Shown here piece after piece: positions 26,911-35,703 of a stretch of 64,000 nucleotides of DNA. The stretch is from Rhizobium phaseoli. GTDB lineage: Bacteria > Pseudomonadota > Alphaproteobacteria > Rhizobiales > Rhizobiaceae. The translations under genes were made by a program, and so were the position numbers. Within the stretch, counting starts at the first letter, position 1. Each line of letters begins with the position of its first letter. The notes under the pieces are model-generated. The model saw nothing but the letters and a program-made list of their open reading frames with translations. It was not told the origin of the DNA and ran no database searches. The stretch spans positions 38,930 to 102,929 of the forward strand of contig NZ_WUFT01000021.1 of the NCBI RefSeq assembly GCF_010668805.1, written 5' to 3'.

Positions 26911-27260
26911 GCTCGAGGCTCGTTGGTCAAAGCTGGAATTTGCCGGTCTTGGATCGCAGATCACATTGATATGGAAGCCCCAACAGATGAAGGACTGCAA
27001 TGCGCCAATAGTAACCGTTACAACAGATCGGGTGAACGACCGTTTTGAGGCCGAAAGCCGTCGGTCGGCTTCCGGGCTCCGATTTTAGAAAGCAGACCTT
27101 GAGCCGAGCGGGCGCGTGATCTGACGCGAAGTGGACGTTCGGTCGCCCTCGGCCGAACGCACCCGCCGACGACCCCCTTCGTAAGTCCGAAATCCTTGGT
27201 TTCAGTCCCATCATTTCAGCTATAAGGTGGGAGACATCGCCCAAAGGGGATTCAAGGCCA
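26911..27260. other. Noncoding region between araC-type gene and DUF938 methyltransferase
   Basis: A 350-base gap. A long frame on the reverse strand crosses it but has an implausible Cys/Ser/Arg-rich composition, lies mostly antisense to the methyltransferase and matches no family. Base composition is slightly less GC-rich around 26930-27060. It probably contains the downstream promoter only. Confidence 0.35.
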
Positions 27261-27932
27261 ATGCCCCCAGAGAAGAAGGACCGTTCGCCTGTTGCGCTGG
27301 AACAGCGCGACATAAGCGCCGACCAGCGCATGTTCTCACCTTCCGTTGCGCGAAATTCGGCGCCGATCCTCGCGGTCCTAAAACGTGTCCTTCCCACACG
27401 TGGCACCGTGCTGGAGATTGGATGCGGGACCGGCGAACACGTCGTGTGTTTTGCGGGAGCAATGCCCAACCTCACCTGGCAGCCGAGCGATCCGGATGCC
27501 GACGCCCGCACCAGCACCGCTAGCTGGATCAAATTCGCAGGGCTGAAGAATGTGCTGGCACCGCGGGATATTGATGTGTGCTCAGGACAATGGAGCGTCG
27601 AACAAACGGGGCATTTTGACGCCATCGTGTCGATCAATATGATCCATATCGCGCCATGGGGGGCAAGCTTAGGATTGTTCGCAGGAGCTGGCCGTTTGCT
27701 TCATGCTGGTGGGTTTCTTCTTCTCTACGGCCCATTCAAGCGCGACGGGGCACACAACTCTCCCTCGAACGCTGCTTTCGACGCGGCTCTAAAGGAGCGC
27801 AACCCATCCTGGGGTGTGCGTGATATCGCTGATCTTGAACAAGTGGGTGAGGCCGCTGGACTTAAACTCCGCGAGACGATCGAGATGCCTACCAACAATA
27901 TGTTGCTGGTCTTCTCCAGCAGTAGTGCCTGA
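27261..27932 (+). CDS. DUF938 family SAM-dependent methyltransferase
   Basis: A 223-residue class I methyltransferase of the DUF938 group. Seen: the DUF938 opening DQRMFSPSVARNSAPILAVL, motif I VLEIGCGTGEHVV with an intact GCGTG, an acidic WQPSDPDADAR loop, FDAIVSINMIHIAPW (motif IV region) and LLLYGPFKRDG. The protein is cytosolic. Substrate is unknown for the family as a whole. It stands alone in the same direction as the sulfite-oxidase-like gene, with about 200 bases between them. Confidence 0.85.
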   Translation: MPPEKKDRSPVALEQRDISADQRMFSPSVARNSAPILAVLKRVLPTRGTVLEIGCGTGEHVVCFAGAMPNLTWQPSDPDADARTSTASWIKFAGLKNVLAPRDIDVCSGQWSVEQTGHFDAIVSINMIHIAPWGASLGLFAGAGRLLHAGGFLLLYGPFKRDGAHNSPSNAAFDAALKERNPSWGVRDIADLEQVGEAAGLKLRETIEMPTNNMLLVFSSSSA

Positions 27933-28140
27933 ACGACAAGCGGGCGCGAAAGAGACGTGAACCTATAGCAGCATTCTGGCCCTTTGCTGCCGTTCGAGGT
28001 CGATCCGAGGACCGTGCGGTATGTGCTAGAATGGGGCCGAAGGCGGAACGCGACAGACGCACTGCGAGGGGCGGTGTGATCGAACGGACTTCGCGTGACT
28101 GAGTGCCAACGTTTTGCTCTTGGAAGGGGAGATGAGGACG

Positions 28141-29250
28141 ATGCCGACACCAGAGCAACACAGTCTAATAGTTCGACAGAAATCCCCACCAAACATAGAG
28201 TTTCCGTTTGCGTCGCTCTCCGATCGGCTGATCCCAACCGAGCTGTTCTTCGTGCGAAACCATTTCCCGTCGCCGGACCTCGATGCGCGAGACTGGAGAT
28301 TGCGCGTTGACGGGGCGGTGGAGCGGCCGATCGAACTTGACCTCGACAGCATCAAGGCGATGCGGAGCACGACTTTCACCGCCGTCGTCGAGTGCGCAGG
28401 GAACGGCCGCGTCTACTATGTGCCGCCGAAGGAGGGGTTGCAGTGGCAGAATGGAGCCGTTGGCAATGCCGCATGGACAGGTGTTCTTCTGCGCGAGATT
28501 TTGGAAATGGCGGGCGTTAAGCGAACCGCATGTGAGGTTCTGCTCGTAGGCGCAGACAGCGGCGTTGTCGACACGAACAAGAAAACGGCTTCTCCCGGCC
28601 CCATCGCTTTTGCGCGCAGTTTACCGCTTGAGAAGGCCATCGCTGACAGCACGATCCTCGCCTATTCGATGAACGAGGAGCCGTTGACGCGCGATCACGG
28701 CTACCCGCTACGCGCGGTCGTGGGTGGCTGGTTCGGCATGGCTTGGGTCAAGTGGATCACGCATATCACGGTTGTGGAGCAGCCGTTCCTTGGCTACTGG
28801 CAGGCGCGCGACTATTTCCGTTGGGAGCGCAGCCTCGGGGAACCCAGGCTGGTCCCCCTTTCGGAGATGGAGGTCAAAGCGCAGATCGCGCGTCCCGTGC
28901 AGGGGGCACGTCTCATCGCCGGCCAACCGTATCGGATTTTCGGAGCCGCCTGGAGCGGAGAGGCTGCTGTCCGGCAGGTGCAGGTCTGCACCGGAGATGG
29001 CAGGGGCTGGCGCGAGGGAAGGCTCCTCGAAACAGAACGTCCCTTTGCATGGCGCTTGTGGGAGTACATGTGGACCCCTGAAAAAGTGGGGCGATATACA
29101 CTGCGATGTCGCGCGATCGATGTGGCGGGGTGCGTGCAGCCCGACCTCCCGCGTTCCGACTGTGAGAGCTACGCGGCCAATTGGATCGTTCCGGTGGAGG
29201 TTACGGTCGTTCCGGAGCCGCAGACGTACGAGGAGGAATTCGTGATCTAA
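28141..29250 (+). CDS. Sulfite-oxidase-like molybdopterin enzyme
   Basis: A 369-residue protein with an oxidoreductase molybdopterin domain (about residues 25-200) and a Mo-co dimerisation domain (about 230-350). The Mo-ligand Cys85 lies in FTAVVECAGNGR, a hallmark of sulfite oxidases; PYSMN-like AYSMNEEPLTRDHGYPLR follows. There is no signal peptide, although many bacterial relatives are periplasmic, and no cytochrome partner adjoins. The start at 28141 has GGGGAGATGAGG upstream; ATG 28132 and TTG 28114 are alternatives. Likely oxidises sulfite or a related S-oxide; electron acceptor unknown. Confidence 0.83.
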   Translation: MPTPEQHSLIVRQKSPPNIEFPFASLSDRLIPTELFFVRNHFPSPDLDARDWRLRVDGAVERPIELDLDSIKAMRSTTFTAVVECAGNGRVYYVPPKEGLQWQNGAVGNAAWTGVLLREILEMAGVKRTACEVLLVGADSGVVDTNKKTASPGPIAFARSLPLEKAIADSTILAYSMNEEPLTRDHGYPLRAVVGGWFGMAWVKWITHITVVEQPFLGYWQARDYFRWERSLGEPRLVPLSEMEVKAQIARPVQGARLIAGQPYRIFGAAWSGEAAVRQVQVCTGDGRGWREGRLLETERPFAWRLWEYMWTPEKVGRYTLRCRAIDVAGCVQPDLPRSDCESYAANWIVPVEVTVVPEPQTYEEEFVI

Positions 29251-29419
29251 TCACCCGCATGGGGCGGAATGGCGGCTTTTGGCGCAACTGCGACCCGCGT
29301 TGTCACTGCGTCATGTCCGCTTTGCAGCAACAGCGACGGGTGGCTCGATGACCATTATGAAGGCGCGACAAAATTCGGGAGCACGCCAACAAGCAGAAAT
29401 CGCATGAGCTTGATCTCTA

Positions 29420-30343
29420 CTATGGAACTTCAGCATAGCGGATGATGCTCTGATTTTGTACGTTGGCGACTAATTCATCAGAACGAGACAAAAATCGGCG
29501 GAGCAAAGGTGAGGAATTTGAATCGTTGTATCCTAAGGTGAGATCAATTGTCGGAGGCACACCCTCAAGTGCTCTAGCAACGACATTTGGCGTCAGCATA
29601 TTTTGCGCATAAAGCGGAATAAGCGTTATTCCACCTGTGGACACGACGAGCGACATCGCTGATGGCAGGCCGTCACCTTCGTACTCTGCCTTGAGTGTGA
29701 TCCCAACTTCCGACGCGTAATCTTGGATCACGGATTGCAGTACGGGAGAAATTCTAGCCGAACTGACGTAAGTTTCGCGGGCAAGGTCCTGCGGCCGGAT
29801 CTTTTTGCGCGACGTCAAGCGATGGTCCGCCGGCAGTACGGCGATCAGTGGCTCCTTGGCTAAAAACTTGAAGGACACACCAACACTCTGCGTCTCGGGG
29901 CGAAGGAAAGCGACGTCCAGCTTGCCTCGCATCAGCGCCAGAGCAAGGTCCGGGGAAGACTGACTGGACAGTATGATTTCAACCTCCGGCGCTTCCTCAC
30001 GAATAATGCGCAATGCATGGGGTAGCCACACGACCTCTTGTCCTGCGAGAAAACCGATAGTGAACGACTGCTTTTGCAGCCGTTCCGCCCGCCGGGCCCC
30101 TTCCGCAGCCGCCTCGACTTGCAATAACGCCAGCCGCGCGTGATCAAGAAACACTTTGCCGGCGGCGGTGAGCGTCACGCCGCGCGGCTGCCGTTCCAGC
30201 AGTTTTACACCGATTTCGGTTTCCAGATAGCGAATTTGCCTGCTGAGTGAGGGCTGGGAAGTGTGTAGCCGCCGCTCGGCTGCGGTCAGTAAGCTTCCCT
30301 CCTCCGCAACAGCAACAAAATAGCGCAAATGCCTGAGTTCCAT
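29420..30343 (-). CDS. LysR-family transcriptional regulator
   Basis: A 307-residue LysR regulator starting MELRHLRYFVAVAEEGS. The winged helix-turn-helix is at residues about 3-60 (LLTAAERRLHTSQPSLSRQIRYLETEIGVKLL) and the effector domain about 90-300. It resembles the HcaR/CatR/CbbR-like group that opens MELRHLRYF. It is divergent from the alpha/beta hydrolase gene at 30522, which is its probable target. The region has codon use less GC-rich than the neighbouring hydrolase, so the two may have different histories. Confidence 0.86.
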   Translation of the reverse strand: MELRHLRYFVAVAEEGSLLTAAERRLHTSQPSLSRQIRYLETEIGVKLLERQPRGVTLTAAGKVFLDHARLALLQVEAAAEGARRAERLQKQSFTIGFLAGQEVVWLPHALRIIREEAPEVEIILSSQSSPDLALALMRGKLDVAFLRPETQSVGVSFKFLAKEPLIAVLPADHRLTSRKKIRPQDLARETYVSSARISPVLQSVIQDYASEVGITLKAEYEGDGLPSAMSLVVSTGGITLIPLYAQNMLTPNVVARALEGVPPTIDLTLGYNDSNSSPLLRRFLSRSDELVANVQNQSIIRYAEVP

Positions 30344-30521
30344 CGGGTCCTCGCTATACATTCAAGGCATAGCTCGAACGTACAAGGTATTTGTCTTCGA
30401 TAAAGAGGGGATTTAGTCAACGTCGCAGTTTTGAGATATGATCGAACACGTCTCACCGGAGGTATTTCGCAATCAACTGTATCGAAAAACGAATGTTTAA
30501 CAGGGCAGATGGAGCGACACG

Positions 30522-31340
30522 ATGCCTACAATTACTACCACGGACGGCGTAAACATCTTCTACAAGGACTGGGGCTCAGGCCAGCCGATCGTTTTCAGCC
30601 ACGGCTGGCCGCTGTCGGCGGACGACTGGGACGCCCAGATGACCTTCTTCCTTGGCCACGGCTACCGGGTGATCGCCCACGACCGGCGCGGCCACGGCCG
30701 GTCCGACCAGCCCGGCACCGGCAACGACATGGACCACTGGGTTGCCGACCTCGCGGCCTTGACCGAGCACCTCAACCTGCGCGACGCGATCCACATCGGC
30801 CACTCCACAGGTGGCGGTGAAGTGGCTCGCTATGTCGCCCGCCACCCGGAGCGCGTCGCGAAGGCGGTACTGGTCGCTTCCCTGACGCCGAACATGTACC
30901 GGAGCGAGGAAAACCCGTCCGGTCAGCAGCCGGAGTGGTTCGAAGCGATCCGCGCGGGCGTGCTGGGCAACCGGTCGCAGTTCTTTCGGTTCGTCCCTGA
31001 GAACCCGTTCTACGGTTACAACCTCGACGGGGCCGAGCCTTCGGAGGCGATCATTGCGAACTGGTGGCGCCAGGGCATGGCCGGTGGTGCCCTGGCTCAC
31101 TACGCGACTGTCGACTCTTGGCTGGAAGACTATACCGAAGACCTCAAGAAGATCACCGTGCCGGTGCTGGTGATGCATGGCGAGGCCGATCAAGTCGTCC
31201 CCTTTGCAAGTTCCGTTCCGCGTGCGGTCGACCTGCTCAAAAACGGGTCGCTGAAGACCTATCCGGGCTACCCCCATGGCATGCTGACCACACATGCAGA
31301 TGTCCTTAACCCCGACCTGCTCTCGTTCATCAGGTCTTGA
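30522..31340 (+). CDS. Alpha/beta hydrolase (non-haem chloroperoxidase/esterase family)
   Basis: A 272-residue hydrolase with the nucleophile Ser95 in GHSTGGGE, the oxyanion FSHGWPLSADDW, the DRRGHGRSD motif, Asp223 in MHGEADQVVP and His252 in YPHGML, a complete triad. The fold and motifs match the cofactor-free haloperoxidase/arylesterase group (272-276 residues). It is unusually GC-biased at third positions relative to the LysR gene beside it, which suggests separate acquisition. The biological substrate is probably an ester or lactone; halogenation by this family is a side reaction. Confidence 0.87.
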   Translation: MPTITTTDGVNIFYKDWGSGQPIVFSHGWPLSADDWDAQMTFFLGHGYRVIAHDRRGHGRSDQPGTGNDMDHWVADLAALTEHLNLRDAIHIGHSTGGGEVARYVARHPERVAKAVLVASLTPNMYRSEENPSGQQPEWFEAIRAGVLGNRSQFFRFVPENPFYGYNLDGAEPSEAIIANWWRQGMAGGALAHYATVDSWLEDYTEDLKKITVPVLVMHGEADQVVPFASSVPRAVDLLKNGSLKTYPGYPHGMLTTHADVLNPDLLSFIRS

Positions 31341-31387
31341 CGACATCGACCGGACCGCGGCCTTCATCCAACGTCGGCCGGACGATC

Positions 31388-31412
31388 TGTCACCCGGCAG
31401 TGCCGGGTGACA
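31388..31412 (+). terminator. Hairpin after the alpha/beta hydrolase gene
   Basis: Perfect inverted repeat TGTCACCCGGCA-G-TGCCGGGTGACA starting 48 bases after the hydrolase stop. The stem is strong but no T-run follows, so it may be a terminator of the stem-only kind or a mobile-element end. Confidence 0.4.
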
Positions 31413-31489
31413 CCTGTTGGTGCTGGTACGTGGAGCGTTCCCGGAGGGTGCTTCCGACAGTGGCAATTTGCTTGGTGCGTAGTGAAAGA

Positions 31490-31653
31490 TGCAACTTGTC
31501 GCGCTTAAATTTTTCGTTCCGGCCGATCACTCCACCGGCCGAAATGGCCCGGCGTAACAGCGCACGATCTCTCATCCGCCCTTCGCGGTCTAGGAAGAGG
31601 CGGATCGCCCAAATCTGGCGCTGCTTCAGCGGCTTCTTGACGCCAACTTTACT
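31490..31653 (-). pseudogene. Tyrosine recombinase (phage-type integrase) N-terminal remnant
   Basis: Downstream of the exported-protein gene, on the same strand, the frame reads KKPLKQRQIWAIRLFLDREGRMRDRALL, matching the N-terminal part of the short integrases common in Rhizobiales plasmids (KPLKxxQVWAIRxxL...RDRALF). After RALL the match fades, where relatives continue with a conserved DLAIDSKLRGCDLV-like segment. There is no start codon, and the catalytic Arg, His and Tyr residues are absent. It marks an old integration or deletion event. The remaining bases 31341-31648 show only the hairpin above. Confidence 0.5.
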
Positions 31654-32089
31654 TTACCGTGATGGCAATACCGCTGAGATCAGCGTTGACTTGCAGTCCT
31701 ACCTGCTTGCCTGAGAGTTCGAGTTGAGCGCCCTTCTCATTGGTCATGACGATCATCTGGGCCCCTTTGCCGAGCGCGCCGCCACCGCCCGCCGCACCGT
31801 AGACCCCTGTCACATCTCGGGCGCGGCGAATATGGCGAACGGTACCATGAAAATAGGTCTTGGAAGCCCCGAAGGCGAGGCCGCCAGAGATGCCGCCGAC
31901 AGAGACGGGATAGCGGTGACCATGGAAGGTCAGCGTGCCCTCGCCTCCAGAGCCGCCCACAAAGAAGGCAGCCTTGTAGACTGAGAAGCTGATCGTACCG
32001 CCGTCGGCATACGCGGAGCCGGCAAAGCTCACTCCTGCTGCAGCGATAACAGCAGCGGCGACTGAACGAAATCTGGACGAATTCTTCAT
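31649..32089 (-). CDS. Exported glycine-rich protein of unknown function
   Basis: A 146-residue protein with a Sec signal peptide (about residues 1-28, ending GSAYADGG). The mature part is beta-rich with many glycines: FFVGGSGGEGTLTFHGHRYPVSVGGISGGLAFGASK. The pattern is reminiscent of the SYLF/DUF1134 type of lipid- or envelope-associated proteins, but I cannot assign it. No Cys. It faces away from the ATPase gene at 32457. The start ATG at 32089 is chosen for the signal peptide; the longer upstream frame has no support. Confidence 0.65.
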   Translation of the reverse strand: MKNSSRFRSVAAAVIAAAGVSFAGSAYADGGTISFSVYKAAFFVGGSGGEGTLTFHGHRYPVSVGGISGGLAFGASKTYFHGTVRHIRRARDVTGVYGAAGGGGALGKGAQMIVMTNEKGAQLELSGKQVGLQVNADLSGIAITVK

Positions 32090-32456
32090 GATGCGAGTCT
32101 CCTCAAAATCGAGGCTTACCCGGCCAGGAGGGCACGTCTGCGTTACTCCAAAGTCACAGTCTGAAACAGTCTCGCCCGCCATTGGTTCCAAGCACGCGGC
32201 CAGAACCCGGCTGGGAGAAGGCCGCCACGAAACGAGGCTGGTGGTAAACATAGCCTCGGTGGCAGGGCCGGTGGCCACGCTCGGCTGACTCATCTAGAGC
32301 ACGAAAGCGAGGGATGCGCAAAGCTGTAAACATTTCACAACCCACAACCTTTGACGGCGGTGCTAAGATGTGCTCGGGGGCTCGTTGCGACGCCACGTAC
32401 AGCGCGGTCACAGCAGATGTCTTCTTACCGTATTGAAGGCCGTGATAAATGGGCCC
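32090..32456. other. Divergent intergenic region
   Basis: A 367-base region between divergently transcribed genes, so it should hold two promoters. No repeat or operator stands out and the short frames in it do not resemble known proteins. Confidence 0.35.
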
Positions 32457-32966
32457 ATGGGCATCAAGAACTATCTAATCGAAGGCGGCTCGGGTACTGG
32501 GAAGACGTCTGTCGCTACCGAACTGGAGCGGCGGGGCTACCATGTCGTCCATGGTGACCGCGTTTTGGCCTATGTCGGCGACCCCGAGACAGGCCAGTCG
32601 CTCGCAGGACCACCCGAAGGGACGGACCGCATCGCTTGGGGATACTCTCACTGGATCTGGCCTGTCGACAAGGTCCGAACGATGGCTGCCGACACCACCC
32701 ATCCTGCGACGTTCTTTTGTGGCGGTTCGCGCAATTTCCACAAATTCCTGGACCTGTTCGATAAGGTGTTCGTGCTCGACATCGACGTTGAGACGTTGAA
32801 CCGACGGCTGGATGGGCGGCCGAATGAGCCGGGCTTCGAGCCGGCCGAGCGGGCCCTTGTCCTAAGCTACCATCGTAGCCGGGAGTATCTTCCTGCCGGC
32901 AATAATATCGACACGGCGAATAGCGTCCCAAGTGTCGTCGACGATATCCTCGCTCAACTCACCTGA
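32457..32966 (+). CDS. Small P-loop ATPase/kinase-like protein
   Basis: A 169-residue protein starting at ATG 32457. A Walker A P-loop is close to the N-terminus: LIEGGSGTGKTSVATEL (residues 6-22), followed by the kinase-like VVHGDRVLAYVGDPETG. A Walker B-like strand is VFVLDIDVETLNRRL and the LID-like basic DGRPNE segment follows. The architecture is that of the adenylate-kinase/shikimate-kinase-like nucleotidyl kinases seen in many soil bacteria as uncharacterised ATP-binding proteins. The phosphoryl acceptor is unknown. Confidence 0.72.
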   Translation: MGIKNYLIEGGSGTGKTSVATELERRGYHVVHGDRVLAYVGDPETGQSLAGPPEGTDRIAWGYSHWIWPVDKVRTMAADTTHPATFFCGGSRNFHKFLDLFDKVFVLDIDVETLNRRLDGRPNEPGFEPAERALVLSYHRSREYLPAGNNIDTANSVPSVVDDILAQLT

Positions 32967-33269
32967 AGCCCGGCAGGCTTGTGATCGGGAAGGAAGCAAC
33001 TGATTAGTGCGAGAAAGACGCTGGCTGCCTTACGGTTCACTGGCGGCGTTGTCGGTTTCATAGCCGACCGGCCGTTCTAAGAATGACAAACCGGGCGTCC
33101 TGACGGCCGTCTTGAGGGCGCGAAGCTGCCGAAGCACTTCTGCAGTTGTCGGCCTGCGCCAGACGATTTTTGCCGCCGCCGCAGTGCATGACCTCGGATG
33201 ACCGGTCTACGGCATGGAATATGAGAGACGCTTGCGCTTCCTGCGCGAGCAGGTTATCCACTGAACTGG
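32967..33269. other. Intergenic region upstream of the ArsR/AHSA1 pair
   Basis: A 303-base gap. A short reverse-strand stretch (about 33050-33170) would read RRPTTAEVLRQLRALKTAVR and similar, which looks protein-like but has no start or family match; it may be a decayed gene. The last part should hold the arsR-type promoter. Confidence 0.35.
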
Positions 33270-33617
33270 ATGGTTCAGTATTTAAGTTCTCCCCTCGATC
33301 TCTCGTTTGCGGCGCTGTCCGATGCGACCCGCCGCGGGATCGTTGATCAGCTTGGGCGAGGGGACGCGTCGATCACCAGTCTCGCGGAGAAGTTCCAGAT
33401 GACGCTGACCGGCATTAAGAAGCACGTCCAGGTTCTTGAGCGGGCGGGGCTCGTCGTCACGCAGAAGGTCGGACGGGTGAGGACCTGCAAGCTTGGGAAA
33501 CGTGGCCTCGAGGCGGAGGCCGCGTGGATCGAGGCGCATCGCAAGCTCTTCGAGGCCCGCTTCGAAGCATTGGACGAGATCATCAGCGAAATGAAACAGG
33601 AGGGAAGCGATGACTGA
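33270..33617 (+). CDS. ArsR-family winged-helix regulator
   Basis: A 115-residue regulator: FAALSDATRRGIVDQLGRGDASITSLAEKFQMTLTGIKKHVQVLERAGLV forms the winged helix-turn-helix (about residues 12-75). No Cys metal site is present, as is usual for the ArsR proteins paired with SRPBCC genes. It overlaps the next gene by eight bases. Such pairs are common in Rhizobiales and the regulator is thought to repress its own operon. Confidence 0.87.
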   Translation: MVQYLSSPLDLSFAALSDATRRGIVDQLGRGDASITSLAEKFQMTLTGIKKHVQVLERAGLVVTQKVGRVRTCKLGKRGLEAEAAWIEAHRKLFEARFEALDEIISEMKQEGSDD

Positions 33618-34113
33618 GCAAGTTAACAGTGCAGCCGGTGCACAGAACCGCACGTCAGTCGAGCGCAGAGGGGATCGCGAACTCTTGGTAACGCGGATAT
33701 TCGATGCGCCGCCGAGCACGGTTTACAAGGCGTGGAGCCAGCCCGAGCTGTTCCAGCGCTGGTGGGTACCAAAATCGGTGTCCGGCATTTCGCTCGTATC
33801 GTGCGATATGGACGTCCGTACCGGCGGCAAATATCGGCTGGAATTCGGCGCCGGCGGTTCGGACACCATGGCTTTCTATGGCAAGTATCTCGAGGTTGTG
33901 CCGAATGAGCGCATCGTCTGGACCAACGACGAGGGCGAAGAGGGCGCGATCACGACCGTGACCTTCGAGGACCAAGGCGGGAAGACGCTCCTGATTTTCC
34001 GCGAAGTCTATCCGTCCAAGGAGGCGCTTGAGGAAGCACTGCAGGGCTCGGCTGCCGCATTTCCGGAGCAGTTGGAGCAGCTCGACGAATTGCTTTCCAG
34101 CCCAGGCGAGTAG
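33610..34113 (+). CDS. SRPBCC/AHSA1-domain protein
   Basis: A 167-residue START-like fold protein of the AHSA1 (Hsp90 ATPase activator homologue 1-like) family: LLVTRIFDAPPSTVYKAWSQPELFQRWWVPKS at residues about 24-55, then the beta strands DVRTGGKYRLEF and YLEVVPNERIVWTNDEGEEGAITTVTFED. Proteins of this kind bind hydrophobic small molecules in a deep pocket; physiological ligands are unknown. It is translationally coupled to the ArsR-type gene through an eight-base overlap. Confidence 0.85.
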   Translation: MTEQVNSAAGAQNRTSVERRGDRELLVTRIFDAPPSTVYKAWSQPELFQRWWVPKSVSGISLVSCDMDVRTGGKYRLEFGAGGSDTMAFYGKYLEVVPNERIVWTNDEGEEGAITTVTFEDQGGKTLLIFREVYPSKEALEEALQGSAAAFPEQLEQLDELLSSPGE

Positions 34114-34174
34114 CGCGGGTCGGGAAACTCGCCTCAGGGGAACGTCTCTCTTGACGTCGAAGAGCAGACCGACC

Positions 34175-35581
34175 TTACGATAGCGCGAAAATTCTAACTT
34201 CCCGCCCGATGCCCTGAAGTTCCGCCATCCGCGAGGCGGAGCTGATGCCGCTGTCACGCAGGATTTCCGAAACCTTGATATCCCAGACGATCGCCTCCGT
34301 CGTCATGATCACATTGGGATCGGCAAGGCCCTGGACGCGGGAGGCGATATTGACGGTCTGGCCGAAATAGTCCTGCCGGTCGTTCAGGTTGACTGCGAGG
34401 CATGGTCCTTCATGGATGCCGATCTTCAGCAGGAGATCGTCGCTGCCGTGTTCGGCATTCAGACGAAGCATCGCCTCCCGCATCCGAAGTGCGGCCGCCA
34501 CGGCGCGGTCCGGGCTCGGAAAGGTCGCCATCACGGCATCGCCGATGGTTTTGACGACCGCGCCGGCCTCTGTTGCGACGATCTCGTGCAGAACCCTGAA
34601 ATGCGCCCGCACCAGATCGAAAGCGGCAAGATCCCCGACGCGCTCGTAAAGCGCGGTCGAGCCTCTCAGGTCGGTGAAGAGGAAGGTCAGGCTGGTGATT
34701 TTGAGGCGCTGGTCGACGTCGAGCGTGTCGGTCCGATAGATGTCGCGGAAACTCTGGTTGGTCAGCAGGCGTTTGGCTGTCAGAAAAGCCCGCCTGCTAC
34801 CCAGCAGATCGTGCAGGTCATCTCCTGCGATGCAAACGTTTGGTACGACCCTGCTATCGGTGTGGTTTTCGAGGGTCAGCCGCAGCAAGCCGGGACGCAG
34901 CGTGACCGTTTCGTTCAGCGCATGCCCCCGACTGATGACCATTGAGAGGTTTTGACGTTCGTCGGTAGGCTCGCCCTTCACGTCGATGAACTGTGCCGAG
35001 TGTGTGACCGCATCGAAGATGATGACGAATTGCGCCGGCAGTTGCAGTGAGACGAAAGCTTTCTCGCCCGGAGCCAGCTCGATCATCTCCAACATGATGC
35101 GCGCGAACCGCGCTTCCAGATCCTCCGGCAAGTCGACGCCGGAGCTGAAGAAGATTTGGCGGTAGTATTCAAGCGGCGGCAGCCGATCGGGGTCGTGGGC
35201 AGCGATCCTGCGAACGCGCGGACTGACTGTGAACGTTACCTCGACCATCTCGTCGAGGGTGGGTTCGTATCCGGCGGCGCAGAGCGCACAATGATACGTC
35301 TCATGGACGACCCCTTTGAGAGTTGCGCCGCTGTCGAGAACACCGCCGCATCCCGGGCAAAGGACATTCCAGGTCATCTCGAACGCGCCTATGCGGGCTG
35401 CATGCAGAAACGCTGCGATCGTTTTCTCTTCATCGAGATGATGCGTCTTGGCGAAGGCGAGCGCATTGATGCGGTTGAGATCGCCATCGGAGCCGTGCGT
35501 GACGACGTTTTCGATGCACTCGACCGTCTTCGGGTCAGCCGCCTGCCGCAGGGTGGCAAAAAGCACGTCCATTTCACTCAT
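34175..35581 (-). CDS. Class III adenylate/guanylate cyclase with N-terminal zinc-ribbon region
   Basis: A 468-residue protein. The N-terminal half resembles DUF5939-type cyclases: a CPGCGG...CALC four-Cys zinc-ribbon-like motif (about residues 75-105) and beta-rich region to about 285. The cyclase domain (about 295-465) has the metal Asp in FLFTDLRGSTALYERV, KTIGDAVMATF with the second metal Asp and the purine Lys, and FGQTVNIASRVQ with the transition-state Asn and Arg. All class III catalytic residues therefore look present. No membrane helices. The signal sensed is unknown. Confidence 0.85.
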   Translation of the reverse strand: MSEMDVLFATLRQAADPKTVECIENVVTHGSDGDLNRINALAFAKTHHLDEEKTIAAFLHAARIGAFEMTWNVLCPGCGGVLDSGATLKGVVHETYHCALCAAGYEPTLDEMVEVTFTVSPRVRRIAAHDPDRLPPLEYYRQIFFSSGVDLPEDLEARFARIMLEMIELAPGEKAFVSLQLPAQFVIIFDAVTHSAQFIDVKGEPTDERQNLSMVISRGHALNETVTLRPGLLRLTLENHTDSRVVPNVCIAGDDLHDLLGSRRAFLTAKRLLTNQSFRDIYRTDTLDVDQRLKITSLTFLFTDLRGSTALYERVGDLAAFDLVRAHFRVLHEIVATEAGAVVKTIGDAVMATFPSPDRAVAAALRMREAMLRLNAEHGSDDLLLKIGIHEGPCLAVNLNDRQDYFGQTVNIASRVQGLADPNVIMTTEAIVWDIKVSEILRDSGISSASRMAELQGIGREVRIFALS

Positions 35582-35703
35582 GAGACAAGTCTCCGTGTGC
35601 AGAACCCACGGCGGACGACGCCTGGACCGGGATCATAACACGGGACTTTACCAATAGAAATCTACAGGCTTGGATGCCGCGTGCCTCCGAAGCGGATGCG
35701 AGG

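Noticed and set aside
26927..27637. A 236-codon reverse-strand open frame overlapping the DUF938 methyltransferase
   Set aside because: Antisense to a clear enzyme gene; composition rich in Ser, Arg and Cys with no domain, which is typical of a shadow frame in high-GC DNA.
33058..33261. A 67-codon reverse frame before the ArsR gene
   Set aside because: No family match or ribosome site; an alternative frame in the same place looks slightly more protein-like but has no start codon, so it is noted only as a possible remnant.
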